NCBI RefSeq assembly: GCF_013522705.1
Contig: NZ_JAAMRE010000020.1
Location: 1-64,000, forward strand
Direction: 5' to 3'
From: Pseudomonas lurida
GTDB taxonomy: Bacteria; Pseudomonadota; Gammaproteobacteria; Pseudomonadales; Pseudomonadaceae
DNA length: 64,000 nt
Shown: piece after piece, positions 35,048-41,699 of the stretch
How the letters are laid out: the number at the start of each line of letters is the position of its first letter
How positions within the stretch are numbered: position 1 is the first letter of the stretch
Made by a program: the position numbers and the translations under genes
The notes under the pieces: generated by a model
Told to the model about the DNA's origin: nothing
Database searches by the model: none
What the model saw: only the letters and a program-made list of their open reading frames with translations

Positions 35048-35461
35048 ATGGTTGATCACCTGATTGCATTTGCCACTGCCCACTATCTGCTCGTGGGTGC
35101 CTTTGTCATTCTGCTGGCGCTGCTGATCGCTCATGAAATGAGCCGTGGTGGCCGCAGCCTGAGCACATCGGAACTGACCGCGCTGGTCAACAAGGATGAA
35201 GCCATCGTGGTGGATATCCGCCCCGCCAAGGATTTCGCCACCGGCCATATCGTCGGCGCCCTGAACATTCCGCAGGACAAGCTGATCGCACGCCTGCCCG
35301 AGCTGGAAAAGCACAAGGCCAAGACCATCATTCTGGTCGATGCCCAGGGCCAGCACGCCGGCACCCACGCCCGCGAGATGCTCAAGACTGGTTTCACCGC
35401 TGCCAAGCTGTCGGGCGGTATCAGCAGCTGGCGCGCCGATAATCTGCCGCTGGTGAAGTGA
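35048..35461 (+). CDS. Membrane-anchored rhodanese-like protein without the active-site cysteine
   Basis: 137 residues: an N-terminal TM helix (HYLLVGAFVILLALLIAHEMS), then a rhodanese fold (IVVDIRPAKDFATGHIVGALNIPQDKL). At the active-site loop it reads IILVDAQGQHAGTHAREML, where a sulfurtransferase has CxxxxR/S; the protein has no cysteine at all, so sulfur transfer is not expected. It is of the YibN type found with grxC and secB. The ATG at 35048 is preferred to an adjacent in-frame TTG. The stop is one base before the grxC start. Confidence 0.88.
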   Translation: MVDHLIAFATAHYLLVGAFVILLALLIAHEMSRGGRSLSTSELTALVNKDEAIVVDIRPAKDFATGHIVGALNIPQDKLIARLPELEKHKAKTIILVDAQGQHAGTHAREMLKTGFTAAKLSGGISSWRADNLPLVK

Positions 35462-35462
35462 T

Positions 35463-35717
35463 ATGAGCCAGGTCATCGTGTATTCCAGCGATTGGTGCCC
35501 TTACTGCATGCGGGCCAAGGCCTTGCTCGAGAAGAAGGGCGTTGCTTTCGAAGAGATCAAGGTCGACGGCAAACCCCAGGTGCGTGCCGAGATGGCCCAG
35601 AAAGCGGGGCGTACGTCCGTGCCGCAGATCTGGATCGGTAGCCGGCATGTTGGTGGCTGCGATGATCTGTTTGCCCTGGAGCGCGCCGGTAAGCTCGATG
35701 CGCTGCTGGACGCCTGA
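35463..35717 (+). CDS. grxC: Glutaredoxin 3
   Basis: 84 residues with the redox centre WCPYCMRAKALLEKKG, the cis-proline TSVPQIWIGS and glutathione-binding GGCDDLFAL. It reduces disulfides with glutathione in the cytoplasm. It starts one base after the rhodanese stop and lies upstream of secB, an order shared with E. coli yibN-grxC-secB. Confidence 0.97.
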   Translation: MSQVIVYSSDWCPYCMRAKALLEKKGVAFEEIKVDGKPQVRAEMAQKAGRTSVPQIWIGSRHVGGCDDLFALERAGKLDALLDA

Positions 35718-35758
35718 CTCCCAACCCTTAAAGACCCCAAGATAAAGAAGGATCTGCG

Positions 35759-36238
35759 ATGACTGATCAACAGAACACTGAAGCAGCAGAAGCCCAAGGC
35801 CCGCAATTCTCGCTGCAACGCATCTATGTGCGCGACCTGTCGTTCGAAGCGCCGAAAAGCCCGGCAATCTTCCGCCAGGAATGGTCCCCCAGCGTTGCAC
35901 TGGACCTCAACACCCGCCAGAAATCCCTGGAAGGCGACTTCCACGAAGTGGTGCTGACCCTGTCGGTTACCGTCAAGAATGGCGAAGAAGTGGCCTTTAT
36001 CGCTGAAGTTCAACAGGCCGGCATCTTCCTGATCCAGGGCCTGGACGAAGCGTCCATGAGCCACACACTCGGCGCGTTCTGCCCGAACATCCTGTTCCCG
36101 TATGCCCGCGAGACCCTGGACAGCCTGGTCACCCGTGGCTCGTTCCCTGCGCTGATGCTGGCTCCGGTGAACTTCGATGCCCTGTACGCTCAAGAGCTGC
36201 AGCGTATGCAGCAGGAAGGTTCGTCGACGGTTCAGTAA
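35759..36238 (+). CDS. secB: Protein-export chaperone SecB
   Basis: 159 residues, of the usual size. QRIYVRDLSFEAPKSPAIF, the acidic patch DLNTRQKSLEGDFHEVVLTLSVT, and FCPNILFPYARETLDSLVTRGSFP are SecB hallmarks. The tetramer keeps preproteins unfolded and hands them to SecA. Last gene of the rhodanese-grxC-secB set. A REPIN follows immediately. Confidence 0.97.
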   Translation: MTDQQNTEAAEAQGPQFSLQRIYVRDLSFEAPKSPAIFRQEWSPSVALDLNTRQKSLEGDFHEVVLTLSVTVKNGEEVAFIAEVQQAGIFLIQGLDEASMSHTLGAFCPNILFPYARETLDSLVTRGSFPALMLAPVNFDALYAQELQRMQQEGSSTVQ

Positions 36239-36250
36239 GCGCGAACCCAA

Positions 36251-36340
36251 TGTGGGAGGGGGCTTGCCCTCGATAACGGAGTGTCAGTCGTCATCCAGGT
36301 GACTGAACTACCGCTATCGGGGGGCAAGCCCCCTCCCATA
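36251..36340. repeat. REPIN (paired inverted REPs)
   Basis: A left REP (TGTGGGAGGGGGCTTGCCC at 36251) and a right REP (GGGGGCAAGCCCCCTCCCAT at about 36320) are inverted around a ~45-base spacer containing GTGTCAGTCG and CCGCTATCGG. It lies between the convergent secB and trmL and probably also terminates or stabilises both transcripts. Confidence 0.88.
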
Positions 36341-36352
36341 TTTGTTTGTGTA

Positions 36353-36808
36353 TTACTTGAAACCGAGCTGGCGCCAGCCCTCGTAGACGGCTACGGCGAC
36401 GGTGTTCGACAGGTTCAGGCTGCGGCAACCCTCGCGCATCGGCAGGCGCAGGCGATGGCCATCGGGCAGTGCGTCAAGTACGTCGGCGGGCAGTCCCCGG
36501 CTTTCAGGGCCGAACAGGAAGGCATCGCCTTCGGCAAAGCTGGCATCGTGGAACGGCCGCGAGCCTTTGGTGGTGAACGCGAACAAGCGCGGCTGGCCTA
36601 GGCTCTCCAGGCAGCTGGCGAGGTCGGCATGACGCTTGAGGGTTGCGTACTCGTGATAATCGAGGCCGGCGCGGCGCAGGCGTTTGTCGTCCATGTCGAA
36701 GCCCAGCGGCTCGATCAGGTGCAGGTGGCAGCCACTGTTGGCGCACAGCCTGATAACGTTGCCGGTGTTCGGCGGAATTTCTGGTTGAAAAAGGATGACG
36801 TGAAACAT
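36353..36808 (-). CDS. trmL: tRNA (cytidine(34)-2'-O)-methyltransferase TrmL
   Basis: 151 residues, SPOUT fold with the C-terminal knot. FHVILFQPEIPPNTGNVIRLCANSG, FLFGPESRGLP and REGCRSLNLSNTVAVAVYEGWRQLGF are diagnostic. It methylates the wobble base of tRNA-Leu isoacceptors. The start ATG at 36808 has ggag six bases upstream (minus strand), lying inside the first codons of the divergent gene. Confidence 0.95.
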   Translation of the reverse strand: MFHVILFQPEIPPNTGNVIRLCANSGCHLHLIEPLGFDMDDKRLRRAGLDYHEYATLKRHADLASCLESLGQPRLFAFTTKGSRPFHDASFAEGDAFLFGPESRGLPADVLDALPDGHRLRLPMREGCRSLNLSNTVAVAVYEGWRQLGFK

Positions 36809-37247
36809 GCACGGCTCCGAAGGCAAAGATGGGCTGCATTCTACCCTCGAAGAGGACCCAAGACCGAAGCTATTGCCGAAGGTCATGGGCTCGTTGGCGA
36901 TTGTCGGCCTGATGGTGGGCCTGATGATCGGCCGCTTGACCATTCCCGGCCCGGTTGAATTGCAGCAGGTAGAGACGGCGGCGGACGGCGTTGTACTGTG
37001 GTTCAACAGTGAACCCAAACTGCATGGCGAACACATCGACGGTACGCTGGCGTTGTTGTTTGACGCCCAGGGAAAGGCTGCCAGTGGGCAAGTCAAGGTC
37101 AACGACAGGGATGTGAATTGGCGCATCCGCAAGACCGACGGCGGCTTGCTGCTGAACCTGGTCGCGGCGCGGCCGTTGCGTGGGGAGTGGAAAGGCGAGG
37201 AGGTCGATGACCGCTGGCGGCTGGAGGTCCATCTCCAAGGGCAATAA
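36807..37247 (+). CDS. Conserved hypothetical membrane-anchored protein
   Basis: 146 residues. The TM segment near residues 26-46 (VMGSLAIVGLMVGLMIGRLTIP) is followed by about 100 residues of apparent beta structure, probably periplasmic (VVLWFNSEPKLHGEHIDGTLALLF and GWKGEEVDD-like end). No known domain. The ATG shares the tetranucleotide CATG with the trmL start on the other strand, and aagga lies 12 bases upstream of it. Function unknown. Confidence 0.75.
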   Translation: MHGSEGKDGLHSTLEEDPRPKLLPKVMGSLAIVGLMVGLMIGRLTIPGPVELQQVETAADGVVLWFNSEPKLHGEHIDGTLALLFDAQGKAASGQVKVNDRDVNWRIRKTDGGLLLNLVAARPLRGEWKGEEVDDRWRLEVHLQGQ

Positions 37248-37369
37248 AAGAGGGAGTTCCCGGCCTGCCTGTACCAGGGCTCCCAAAACGGGGTGAAGCC
37301 GCGAAGGCTTCGATATTAAAGAGGGGATTCTCGGCCTGCCTGTACCAAGGTCCCCGAAACTGGGTAATA
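37244..37369 (-). ncRNA. nrsZ: NrsZ-type nitrogen-regulated small RNA
   Basis: On the minus strand, starting about 12 bases below a -24/-12 promoter, lie two similar ~45-base modules: GGGGACC..GGTACAGGCAGGCCGAGAATCCCC (37318-37355) and GGGAGCCC..GGTACAGGCAGGCCGGGAACTCCC (37254-37293), separated by a small hairpin (GAAGCC/GGCTTC). The second module is followed by TCTTTTATT and acts as an intrinsic terminator. The transcript, ~125 nt, would end over the stop of the convergent gene. P. aeruginosa NrsZ lies immediately downstream of ntrC in the same orientation, is sigma-54/NtrC dependent and is built of repeated modules, so position, promoter and structure all agree. The name is by analogy, and exact ends are predicted. 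Confidence 0.72.
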
Positions 37370-37379
37370 CAAGAGTTAT

Positions 37380-37395
37380 TGCAGGGCGCGTGCCA
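37380..37395 (-). promoter_or_regulatory. Sigma-54 (-24/-12) promoter of the NrsZ-type sRNA
   Basis: Read on the minus strand, TGGCAC-GCGCC-CTGCA matches the sigma-54 consensus with only the first T of the -12 element changed. GG and GC are 12 bases apart as required. Predicted start about 37369. Confidence 0.75.
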
Positions 37396-37433
37396 GAGTG
37401 GCTAAGTTGTGCCAAAAAACTTCTTCAGAACGC

Positions 37434-37460
37434 GCAAGGCCCCGGGATACGGGGCCTTGC
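37434..37460. terminator. Strong hairpin between ntrC and the sRNA promoter
   Basis: An 11-bp stem GCAAGGCCCCG / CGGGGCCTTGC with a five-base loop. On the plus strand it is followed by tgtttt, and on the minus strand a T-run (ttttttgg) follows only after ~13 bases. It may end ntrBC transcripts before the sRNA unit, and it also works for any plus-strand transcript. Confidence 0.55.
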
Positions 37461-37536
37461 TGTTTTCGGGGTTCAGTTTTTTCTCAGCGGCTCTGAGGTT
37501 TCAGGCCTTGGATCCATGCCCGATGCCGGTTCATGG

Positions 37537-37553
37537 TGCATTGAAGCGGTGCA
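37537..37553. promoter_or_regulatory. NtrC-type enhancer site upstream of the sRNA promoter
   Basis: TGCATT-GAAGC-GGTGCA fits the NtrC consensus TGCACC-N5-GGTGCA with two mismatches in one half-site. It is about 170 bp upstream of the predicted sRNA start, a normal enhancer distance. Confidence 0.55.
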
Positions 37554-37579
37554 TGCTCTTGAAGCTTTATGAAGGTCCA

Positions 37580-37602
37580 AATGTGGGAGCCCTTCCCACA
37601 TT
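37580..37602. repeat. Degenerate REP palindrome
   Basis: AATGTGGGA / TCCCACATT with a short centre, 20 bases after the ntrC stop. It keeps only the outer arms of the REP family. Confidence 0.6.
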
Positions 37603-37622
37603 AAACCTAGGTAGATTGGAGA

Positions 37623-39059
37623 TCAGGCGTCGTCGCCCTCATCGTCATCCCCACCATCCACCTTCATGCCCAGTTCCTTGATCTTGCGCGTCAGGGTATT
37701 ACGACCCCAACCCAGCAACACAGCGGCATCGCGACGGCGGCCGGCGGTGTGCTTCAGTGCGGTCTCGATCATGATCCGCTCGAATGCCGGTACAGCGCTG
37801 TCCAGCAGGTTCGACTGACCGCGTGCCAGGGCCTGGTCGGCCCATTGGCGCAAGGCCTGTTCCCAGTTGGTCACCGGTGCCGAATCCTGCGGCAGGCTCA
37901 GCAGCTCCGGCGGCAAGTCGCTGATGTGCACTTCGCGCCCGGACGCCATCACCGTGATCCAGCGGCAGGTGTTCTCCAGCTGGCGTACGTTACCCGGCCA
38001 TGGCAGGTTCTTCAGGTATTCCTCGGTTTCGCTTTTGAGCACCTTCGGCTCGACGGCCAGTTCAAGGGCAGCGCGGCTGAGGAAGTGGCGGGCGAGGGTC
38101 GGGATATCTTCGCGGCGGTCCGACATGCGTGGGATATGGATGCGGATCACGTTGAGACGGTGGAACAAGTCTTCACGGAATTTGCCCGCGTGCACCAGGG
38201 TTTCCAGGTTCTGGTGGGTGGCGGCGATGATGCGTACATCGACCTTCACCGGGGTGTGCCCGCCGACGCGGTAAAACTCGCCATCGGCCAGTACGCGCAG
38301 CAAGCGGGTCTGAGTGTCGGCCGGCATGTCGCCGATTTCGTCGAGGAACAGCGTGCCGCCGTCGGCCTGTTCAAAGCGCCCGCGACGCAGGTTGGCCGCG
38401 CCGGTGAAAGCGCCTTTCTCATGGCCGAACAGCTCGGACTCCATCAGATCCTTGGGGATCGCCGCCATGTTCAGCGCGATAAACGGCGATGCCGCCCGCG
38501 GGCTGTGGCGGTGCAGGGCGTGGGCCACCAACTCTTTACCGGTACCCGACTCGCCGTTGATCAACACGGTGATGTTGGAATGGCTCAGACGCCCGATAGC
38601 GCGAAACACTTCCTGCATCGCCGGCGCTTCGCCGATGATTTCCGGGGTGCGGGTCAGAGTCGGTGGCGCTTCCTGATTCTGCTGCTCCTGGGCGTGCTGG
38701 TTGGCGCGCTTGACCAGCGCCACGGCCTCGTCCACATCGAAAGGCTTGGGCAGGTACTCAAAGGCGCCGCCCTGATAGGAGGCGACAGCGCTGTCCAGGT
38801 CCGAGTGCGCGGTCATGATGATCACCGGCAGGCGCGGATGCTGCTCGCGAATCCGCGCCAGCAGGTCCAGGCCACTGGCGCCGGGCATGCGGATGTCGGA
38901 GATGATCACGTCCGGCTGCTGGCGTGCCAGGCGGCTCATCACGCCGTCGGCGCTGTCGAAACTCTGGGTGGTCATGCCTTCCTGTTGCAAGGCTTTCTCC
39001 AGGACCCAGCGGATAGAACGGTCGTCATCGACGATCCACACAGTTTCACTACGGCTCAT
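37623..39059 (-). CDS. ntrC: Nitrogen regulatory response regulator NtrC
   Basis: 478 residues: receiver domain with phosphoacceptor D55 in VIISDIRMPG, AAA+ sigma-54 activator with Walker A GESGTGKELVA, the sigma-54-contact loop GAFTGA and GGTLFLDEIGDMP, and a Fis-type DNA-binding domain at the C-terminus (RRRDAAVLLGWGRNTLTRKIKELG). The phosphorylated form turns on nitrogen-scavenging genes. It overlaps ntrB by 4 bases. An acidic tail (GGDDDEGDDA) ends the protein. Confidence 0.98.
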   Translation of the reverse strand: MSRSETVWIVDDDRSIRWVLEKALQQEGMTTQSFDSADGVMSRLARQQPDVIISDIRMPGASGLDLLARIREQHPRLPVIIMTAHSDLDSAVASYQGGAFEYLPKPFDVDEAVALVKRANQHAQEQQNQEAPPTLTRTPEIIGEAPAMQEVFRAIGRLSHSNITVLINGESGTGKELVAHALHRHSPRAASPFIALNMAAIPKDLMESELFGHEKGAFTGAANLRRGRFEQADGGTLFLDEIGDMPADTQTRLLRVLADGEFYRVGGHTPVKVDVRIIAATHQNLETLVHAGKFREDLFHRLNVIRIHIPRMSDRREDIPTLARHFLSRAALELAVEPKVLKSETEEYLKNLPWPGNVRQLENTCRWITVMASGREVHISDLPPELLSLPQDSAPVTNWEQALRQWADQALARGQSNLLDSAVPAFERIMIETALKHTAGRRRDAAVLLGWGRNTLTRKIKELGMKVDGGDDDEGDDA

Positions 39060-40141
39060 GTCGATGGGGCTCCTTGTTCCAGTGGCAGAAAGATCGAGAA
39101 CGTGGTGTGGCCGGGATGGCTCTCACATTCGATCAAGCCCTGATGCTGGCTGATGATGTTCTGGGTAATGGCCAGGCCCAGCCCGGTACCGTCCGGGCGG
39201 CCGCTGACCATGGGAAAGAAGATTGTTTCCTGCAGTTCCGCAGGAATGCCCGGGCCGTTGTCGATGATCTCGACCTTGGTCACCAGGCGGTGGCGCACAT
39301 GGCCGATGGTGAACTGGCGCAGGGCGCGGGTGCGCAGGCTGATGCGACCCAGGCGCAGCTCGTTCTGGCTGCTGATGGCCTGCATGGCGTTGCGCACGAT
39401 ATTGAGCACCGCCTGGATCATCTGCTCGCGGTCGATCAACACGTCGGGGATGCTGGGGTCGTAGTCGCGCACCAAGGTAATGCAGCCTTGGCTTTCGGCC
39501 TCCACGAGTTGGCAGACGCGTTCGAGCACCTCGTGCACGTTGGTCAGCGCCAGCGACGGCAACTTGTTGGAGCCGAGCATGCGATCCACCAGATTACGCA
39601 GGCGGTCGGCTTCTTCGATGATGACGTTGGTGTAGTCCTTGAGGTTCTCGTCCGGCAACTCGCGGGCCAGCAGCTGTGCCGCGCCACGGATACCGCCGAG
39701 GGGGTTCTTGATCTCGTGGGCCAGGCCGCGCACCAGCATCTTGCTGGTTTCCTGCTTGGACAGCTGAGCTTCCTCTTTGGTAATGCGCAGCAGGCGATCG
39801 CGGGGGTGTACTTCAAGCAGCAGCAGGGTGGCGCCGTTGCTCAGGATCGGGGTTACGGCGTAGTCGACGGTGAGGGTCTGGCCGGTAAGGGCGGTGAGCA
39901 TCGCTTCGCGCTTGGTGAAGGGATGCGCCTGTTCAACCGCCTGGCGCAACGAACTCAAGGCCTCGGCCGACTCGGTGAACAATTCGCTGATGAACTGGCC
40001 ATGGCTGCGCTGGCCGCTGATGGCCAGGAGCATCTCCGCCGCCGGGTTCATGTACTCAAGACGCAGATCGTCGTTGAGCAGAATGGTCGCGGTGGTCAGG
40101 TTGTCGAGTAGCAAACGGTGCAGTGCATCGCTGATGGTCAT
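39056..40141 (-). CDS. ntrB: Nitrogen regulation sensor kinase/phosphatase NtrB
   Basis: 361 residues, cytoplasmic: PAS domain (about 7-115), phosphoacceptor H142 in RGLAHEIKNPLGGIRG, and an ATPase domain with N box NIVRNAMQAI, DNGPGIP and GTGLGLAITQNI. It phosphorylates NtrC when nitrogen is low and dephosphorylates it with PII protein when nitrogen is plentiful. ATG at 40141 with agagg upstream. The 290-bp gap above it shows no promoter I trust. Confidence 0.97.
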   Translation of the reverse strand: MTISDALHRLLLDNLTTATILLNDDLRLEYMNPAAEMLLAISGQRSHGQFISELFTESAEALSSLRQAVEQAHPFTKREAMLTALTGQTLTVDYAVTPILSNGATLLLLEVHPRDRLLRITKEEAQLSKQETSKMLVRGLAHEIKNPLGGIRGAAQLLARELPDENLKDYTNVIIEEADRLRNLVDRMLGSNKLPSLALTNVHEVLERVCQLVEAESQGCITLVRDYDPSIPDVLIDREQMIQAVLNIVRNAMQAISSQNELRLGRISLRTRALRQFTIGHVRHRLVTKVEIIDNGPGIPAELQETIFFPMVSGRPDGTGLGLAITQNIISQHQGLIECESHPGHTTFSIFLPLEQGAPST

Positions 40142-40431
40142 CAGGACCTCTTTTGGAGCAAGGCGCGGGCTTGAGGCACACGCTGATACCAAGAAAATGC
40201 AAAAACCAAACCAAGGCTCCGAAAAGAAGCGCGCAGGCCCTGAAATAAGGGTTTTTGGCGCGCAACTATGGCGTTCTGCCAGCTTTGCCGTGAAGTTTCG
40301 AACCAAATTGGGCTGATGGGTTGAGTAGGGTGCAGCTTGTTGCACCAATATAGTGCGAATTGATGACGTTTGTTCAGCAAGCGTGAGGGCAGGGTCGTTT
40401 AGGGCAAACGATCCTGCGCTGCGTACAACGG

Positions 40432-40857
40432 TCAGTGGGTTTGAGAAAGCGGTATACCGGGGCTGCCGGCATAGAAAACCAGCAGTTCGACCGGCGTGTC
40501 GCCGGTACTGCCGCGATGCTCGATGCCCACCATTTCGGCCAGCGTATCGCCTTGGCGCAATGTGCGGGTGGCGCCGCTCTTACGGGCTTCGACCAGCAAT
40601 TCGCCGGAGAGGATATACGCCGCGTTGGGAATGGGATGGGTGTGCCACGGCAATTGGGTATTGGCCGGGATTTTGAGGCGTATCAGGGTCAGCTGTGGGA
40701 TGCCCGAAGGGTAAGCCGTGTAAGGCGTGCCATCCCATGACTCGCTGCTTTGCAGCAGTAACTCGGTTTTGATGGGGGTCGTATTCGGTTGTGAAGTGGT
40801 ACAGCCGAGCGCGGACAGGCACGCGGCTGCAGCGATCAAGCCGTGGAGGGATTTCAT
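40432..40857 (-). CDS. Cupin-domain lipoprotein
   Basis: 141 residues with a lipoprotein signal (MKSLHGLIAAAACLSALGC, lipobox LSALGC). The cupin motifs are PWHTHPIPNAAYILSGEL and then RQGDTLAEMVGIEHRGST, with a metal-binding-type HTH pair. Function not known; a periplasmic metal-dependent or binding role is possible. It stands alone between ntrB and the chorismate mutase gene. Confidence 0.8.
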   Translation of the reverse strand: MKSLHGLIAAAACLSALGCTTSQPNTTPIKTELLLQSSESWDGTPYTAYPSGIPQLTLIRLKIPANTQLPWHTHPIPNAAYILSGELLVEARKSGATRTLRQGDTLAEMVGIEHRGSTGDTPVELLVFYAGSPGIPLSQTH

Positions 40858-40951
40858 GGGGCCATCCTGTGTGGTGAATGACCCGTCAGGCTAGGGTGAG
40901 CCTCCAGTCGGAAGATGCCGGAAACTGCCTAGGATGAGGTAGTCCACGTAT

Positions 40952-41497
40952 TTATTTGCTGACGGCTGCCTGGAGGCAAAGCTCGCCAGTGGCGCGGGCT
41001 CTCGCTATCTGCATCAAGGGCTCGTGCAGCGGCTCGTGAATCGCCATGGCCACCCATTGAGGGCATTGCGGGTTGTTGCGCTCTGGGGCGAAGTCGGCTA
41101 ATTGCTGCAAGAGGCGTTTTTGCAGCTGATCCAACTGCGGGCGGATTTTACCCACCAAGTCCGGGCGTGGCAGGTCCGGGGCCTTGCCCATGAACTGCCA
41201 GTCGGACAGGCGCGTGTATTGCACGAGTTTGTTGGCCTCGATCTGCGCGGCGAAAAACTGCTCGGCAACGGCGGGGTCGAGTTTGTAGCTGGGTGCCTGG
41301 GTTGCGACGCTGGCGAGCACGTCCTGTTCACGCTGTTTATCCTCAACCGGCTTTTTGCTGTCCCATTTGCTCAGGGCGACCTGGTCGGCGATGGTCAGGC
41401 GTTCGGTGATGCTGTTGAGTAAAGGTTCCAGGCTGGGCGGTGCAGCGAATGCACTGGCGCTGACAAATAACAAAGCGAACACAAGTCGACGTTTCAA
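40952..41497 (-). CDS. Secreted chorismate mutase (AroQ gamma class)
   Basis: 181 residues with a Sec signal (MKRRLVFALLFVSASAFA). The helical core has the AroQ pattern: LLNSITERLTIADQVALSKWDSKKPVEDKQREQDVL, with the Arg and Lys that bind chorismate, then IEANKLVQYTRLSDWQFMG. Two cysteines near the end (NPQC and ELC) may form the disulfide seen in exported AroQ. It converts chorismate to prephenate in the periplasm, a known but poorly explained activity in pseudomonads. Confidence 0.88.
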   Translation of the reverse strand: MKRRLVFALLFVSASAFAAPPSLEPLLNSITERLTIADQVALSKWDSKKPVEDKQREQDVLASVATQAPSYKLDPAVAEQFFAAQIEANKLVQYTRLSDWQFMGKAPDLPRPDLVGKIRPQLDQLQKRLLQQLADFAPERNNPQCPQWVAMAIHEPLHEPLMQIARARATGELCLQAAVSK

Positions 41498-41510
41498 GGC
41501 TGTTCTCCTT

Positions 41511-41598
41511 GTGGCAGGGGGCTAAACCCCGATAGCAGCGTGTCAGTCAGCACCTGTATCAGCTGATCCACCGCTATCGGGAGCAAGCTCCCTCCCAC
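41511..41598. repeat. REPIN (paired inverted REPs)
   Basis: Left arm GTGGCAGGGGGCTAAACCCC (degenerate) and right arm GCTATCGGGAGCAAGCTCCC..CCAC, inverted around GCGTGTCAGTCAGCACC. It shares the CCGCTATCGGG words with the REPINs at 36251 and 50084. It lies between the glnA terminator and the chorismate mutase gene. Confidence 0.85.
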
Positions 41599-41640
41599 CT
41601 GATTGGGTTTGCAGATACGGAGCTGTTTAATCCGCGGGCA

Positions 41641-41670
41641 AAAAAAGACCTCCCGAAGGAGGCCTTTTTC
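41641..41670 (-). terminator. Intrinsic terminator of glnA
   Basis: On the minus strand, GGCCTCC-TTCG-GGAGGTC followed by TTTTTT, about 30 bases after the glnA stop. Confidence 0.85.
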
Positions 41671-41699
41671 ATCACGCTGCGTCAAGCAGCGCTACCGGA

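Noticed and set aside
37386..37434. tRNA-like sequence (gccagagtggctaag) near the sRNA promoter
   Set aside because: It has no complete cloverleaf; only a short inverted GCGCGT/ACGCGC is present.
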